From the NCBI RefSeq assembly GCF_005938745.2, contig NZ_VCBX02000001.1, forward strand, positions 6,090,501 through 6,154,500: a stretch of 64,000 nt of DNA. Reading direction: 5' to 3'. A program made the translations under genes and the position numbers. Source of the DNA: Rhodococcus sp. KBS0724. GTDB lineage: Bacteria; Actinomycetota; Actinomycetes; Mycobacteriales; Mycobacteriaceae. The notes beneath the pieces were generated by a model. The model did not search any database. It had not been told where the DNA came from and saw only the letters and a list, made by a program, of their open reading frames with translations. Shown piece by piece: positions 63,281 through 64,000 of the stretch (the first letter of the stretch is position 1; each line of letters starts with the position of its first letter).

Positions 63281-64000
63281 ATGACGGATATGTTGGACGC
63301 TGCCCGCGGCACCGACCAGTTCGCGAACATCCGCGCTGCCCTCGACGACGCGCTCGTCGAGGACCCGGAGACCGGCCGCTACCAGGTGCGGCGCAGCGTC
63401 TTCACGGACGAGCAACTGTTCGAGCTCGAGATGACGCACATCTTCGAGGGCAATTGGATCTACCTCGCGCACGAGAGCCAGATCCCGAACGTCGGCGACT
63501 ACTTCACCACGTACATGGGCCGTCAGCCCATCGTGCTCACCCGCAACAAGGACGGCGAATTGGGTGCGCTGATCAACGCATGCAGCCACCGCGGTGCGAT
63601 GCTGTGTCGCCGTAAGACCGACAACCGAACCACCTTCACCTGCCCGTTCCACGGCTGGACCTTCAACAACAGCGGAAAGCTCCTCAAAGCCAAGGACGCT
63701 CGCACCGGTGGCTATCCGGAGCAGTTCAACAAGGACGGCTCACACGACCTGACCAAGGTGGCGCGGTTCGAGAACTACCGCGGCTTCCTCTTCGGCAGCC
63801 TCAACCCCGACGTCCTGCCGCTCGAAGAGCACCTCGGTGACACCACGAAGGTCATCGACATGATCGTCGATCAATCACCCGACGGACTCGAAGTCCTGCG
63901 CGGCGCATCCACGTACACCTACGACGGCAACTGGAAGCTGCAGACCGAGAACGGTGCCGACGGCTACCACGTGTCCTCGACGCACTGGAACTACGCCGCC
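63281..64000 (+). CDS. benA: Benzoate 1,2-dioxygenase large subunit (3' end missing)
   Basis: 240 codons in view, cut by the window edge; ATG 63281 has CTGGAGG six bases upstream. Rieske centre C101-x-H103 ... C121-x2-H124 ([22 protein letters not shown]), with the catalytic domain beginning [22 protein letters not shown] (iron ligands follow). The order of motifs and the start fit BenA. It makes benzoate cis-diol, which BenD converts to catechol for catABC. benBCD are expected beyond the edge. Confidence 0.9.
   Translation, partial: MTDMLDAARGTDQFANIRAALDDALVEDPETGRYQVRRSVFTDEQLFELEMTHIFEGNWIYLAHESQIPNVGDYFTTYMGRQPIVLTRNKDGELGALINACSHRGAMLCRRKTDNRTTFTCPFHGWTFNNSGKLLKAKDARTGGYPEQFNKDGSHDLTKVARFENYRGFLFGSLNPDVLPLEEHLGDTTKVIDMIVDQSPDGLEVLRGASTYTYDGNWKLQTENGADGYHVSSTHWNYAA

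Overview
The window looks like a chromosomal segment of a Rhodococcus of the R. erythropolis/qingshengii group. The reasons are high GC with GC-rich third codon positions, many GTG and TTG starts, lipoproteins and Tat signals of actinobacterial type, mycofactocin- and F420-linked oxidoreductase families, and a phenol hydroxylase (pheR/pheA2A1) beside catABC/catR and benA. That last layout is typical of these rhodococci. No rRNA, tRNA, insertion sequence, prophage or CRISPR array was recognised.

Layout. 1-5.5 kb: end of a flavin dehydrogenase gene, a VIT/CCC1-type metal transporter with a ferritin-like N-terminus, a DUF4232 lipoprotein, and a GntR-controlled ABC exporter. 5.5-9.9 kb: a cobalamin riboswitch followed by a B12 importer (btuFCD) and an unusual fusion of a PhnP-like metallo-beta-lactamase domain with the CobU kinase/guanylyltransferase. 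9.9-12.2 kb: an IclR regulator and an APC permease. 12.5-19.0 kb: a compact mau-like operon (mauE, mauD, mauA, mauB-like, multicopper oxidase, amicyanin-like cupredoxin, second cupredoxin, mauF-like) closed by a strong terminator. It keeps the tryptophan-tryptophylquinone residues of methylamine dehydrogenase but has no mauG in view. This is the most unusual system in the window. 19.1-24.4 kb: two mycofactocin-type SDRs, a TetR regulator with a candidate operator, an AI-2E-type permease, a zinc alcohol dehydrogenase and a DUF2255 protein.

24.5-40.2 kb holds many small regulator/target modules with recognisable operators: ArsR-VOC, MarR-FUSC exporter, HxlR-thioesterase, a tandem-dyad promoter for an NmrA-like SDR plus Rrf2 regulator, and an XRE regulator divergent from an ADH-MFS-cupin-quinone reductase operon. 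40.2-43.2 kb: an AlkB-like dioxygenase, an ArsR-SRPBCC-VOC operon, and a shortened Ada-type zinc domain overlapping a second 2OG-Fe(II) oxygenase. 43.2-46.1 kb: a MerR-controlled MFS transporter with a siderophore-binding lipoprotein. 46.2-50.7 kb: an ABC1 kinase, and a PucR regulator with an NDMA-dependent alcohol dehydrogenase. 50.8-53.4 kb: an HbpS-like lipoprotein divergent from a two-component system, resembling the Streptomyces HbpS-SenS-SenR arrangement. 53.4-64.0 kb: aromatic catabolism, with an aldehyde dehydrogenase, an AraC regulator, catCBA, catR with tandem operators, pheR, pheA2A1, and benA running off the right edge.

How it works together (inference). Phenol (PheA1/PheA2) and benzoate (BenA onward) both lead to catechol, which CatA, CatB and CatC carry toward the beta-ketoadipate pathway. 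The mau-like operon would oxidise a primary amine outside the membrane and pass electrons through cupredoxins, possibly to the neighbouring multicopper oxidase. All assignments rest on reading motifs and family resemblance by eye; no database search was run.
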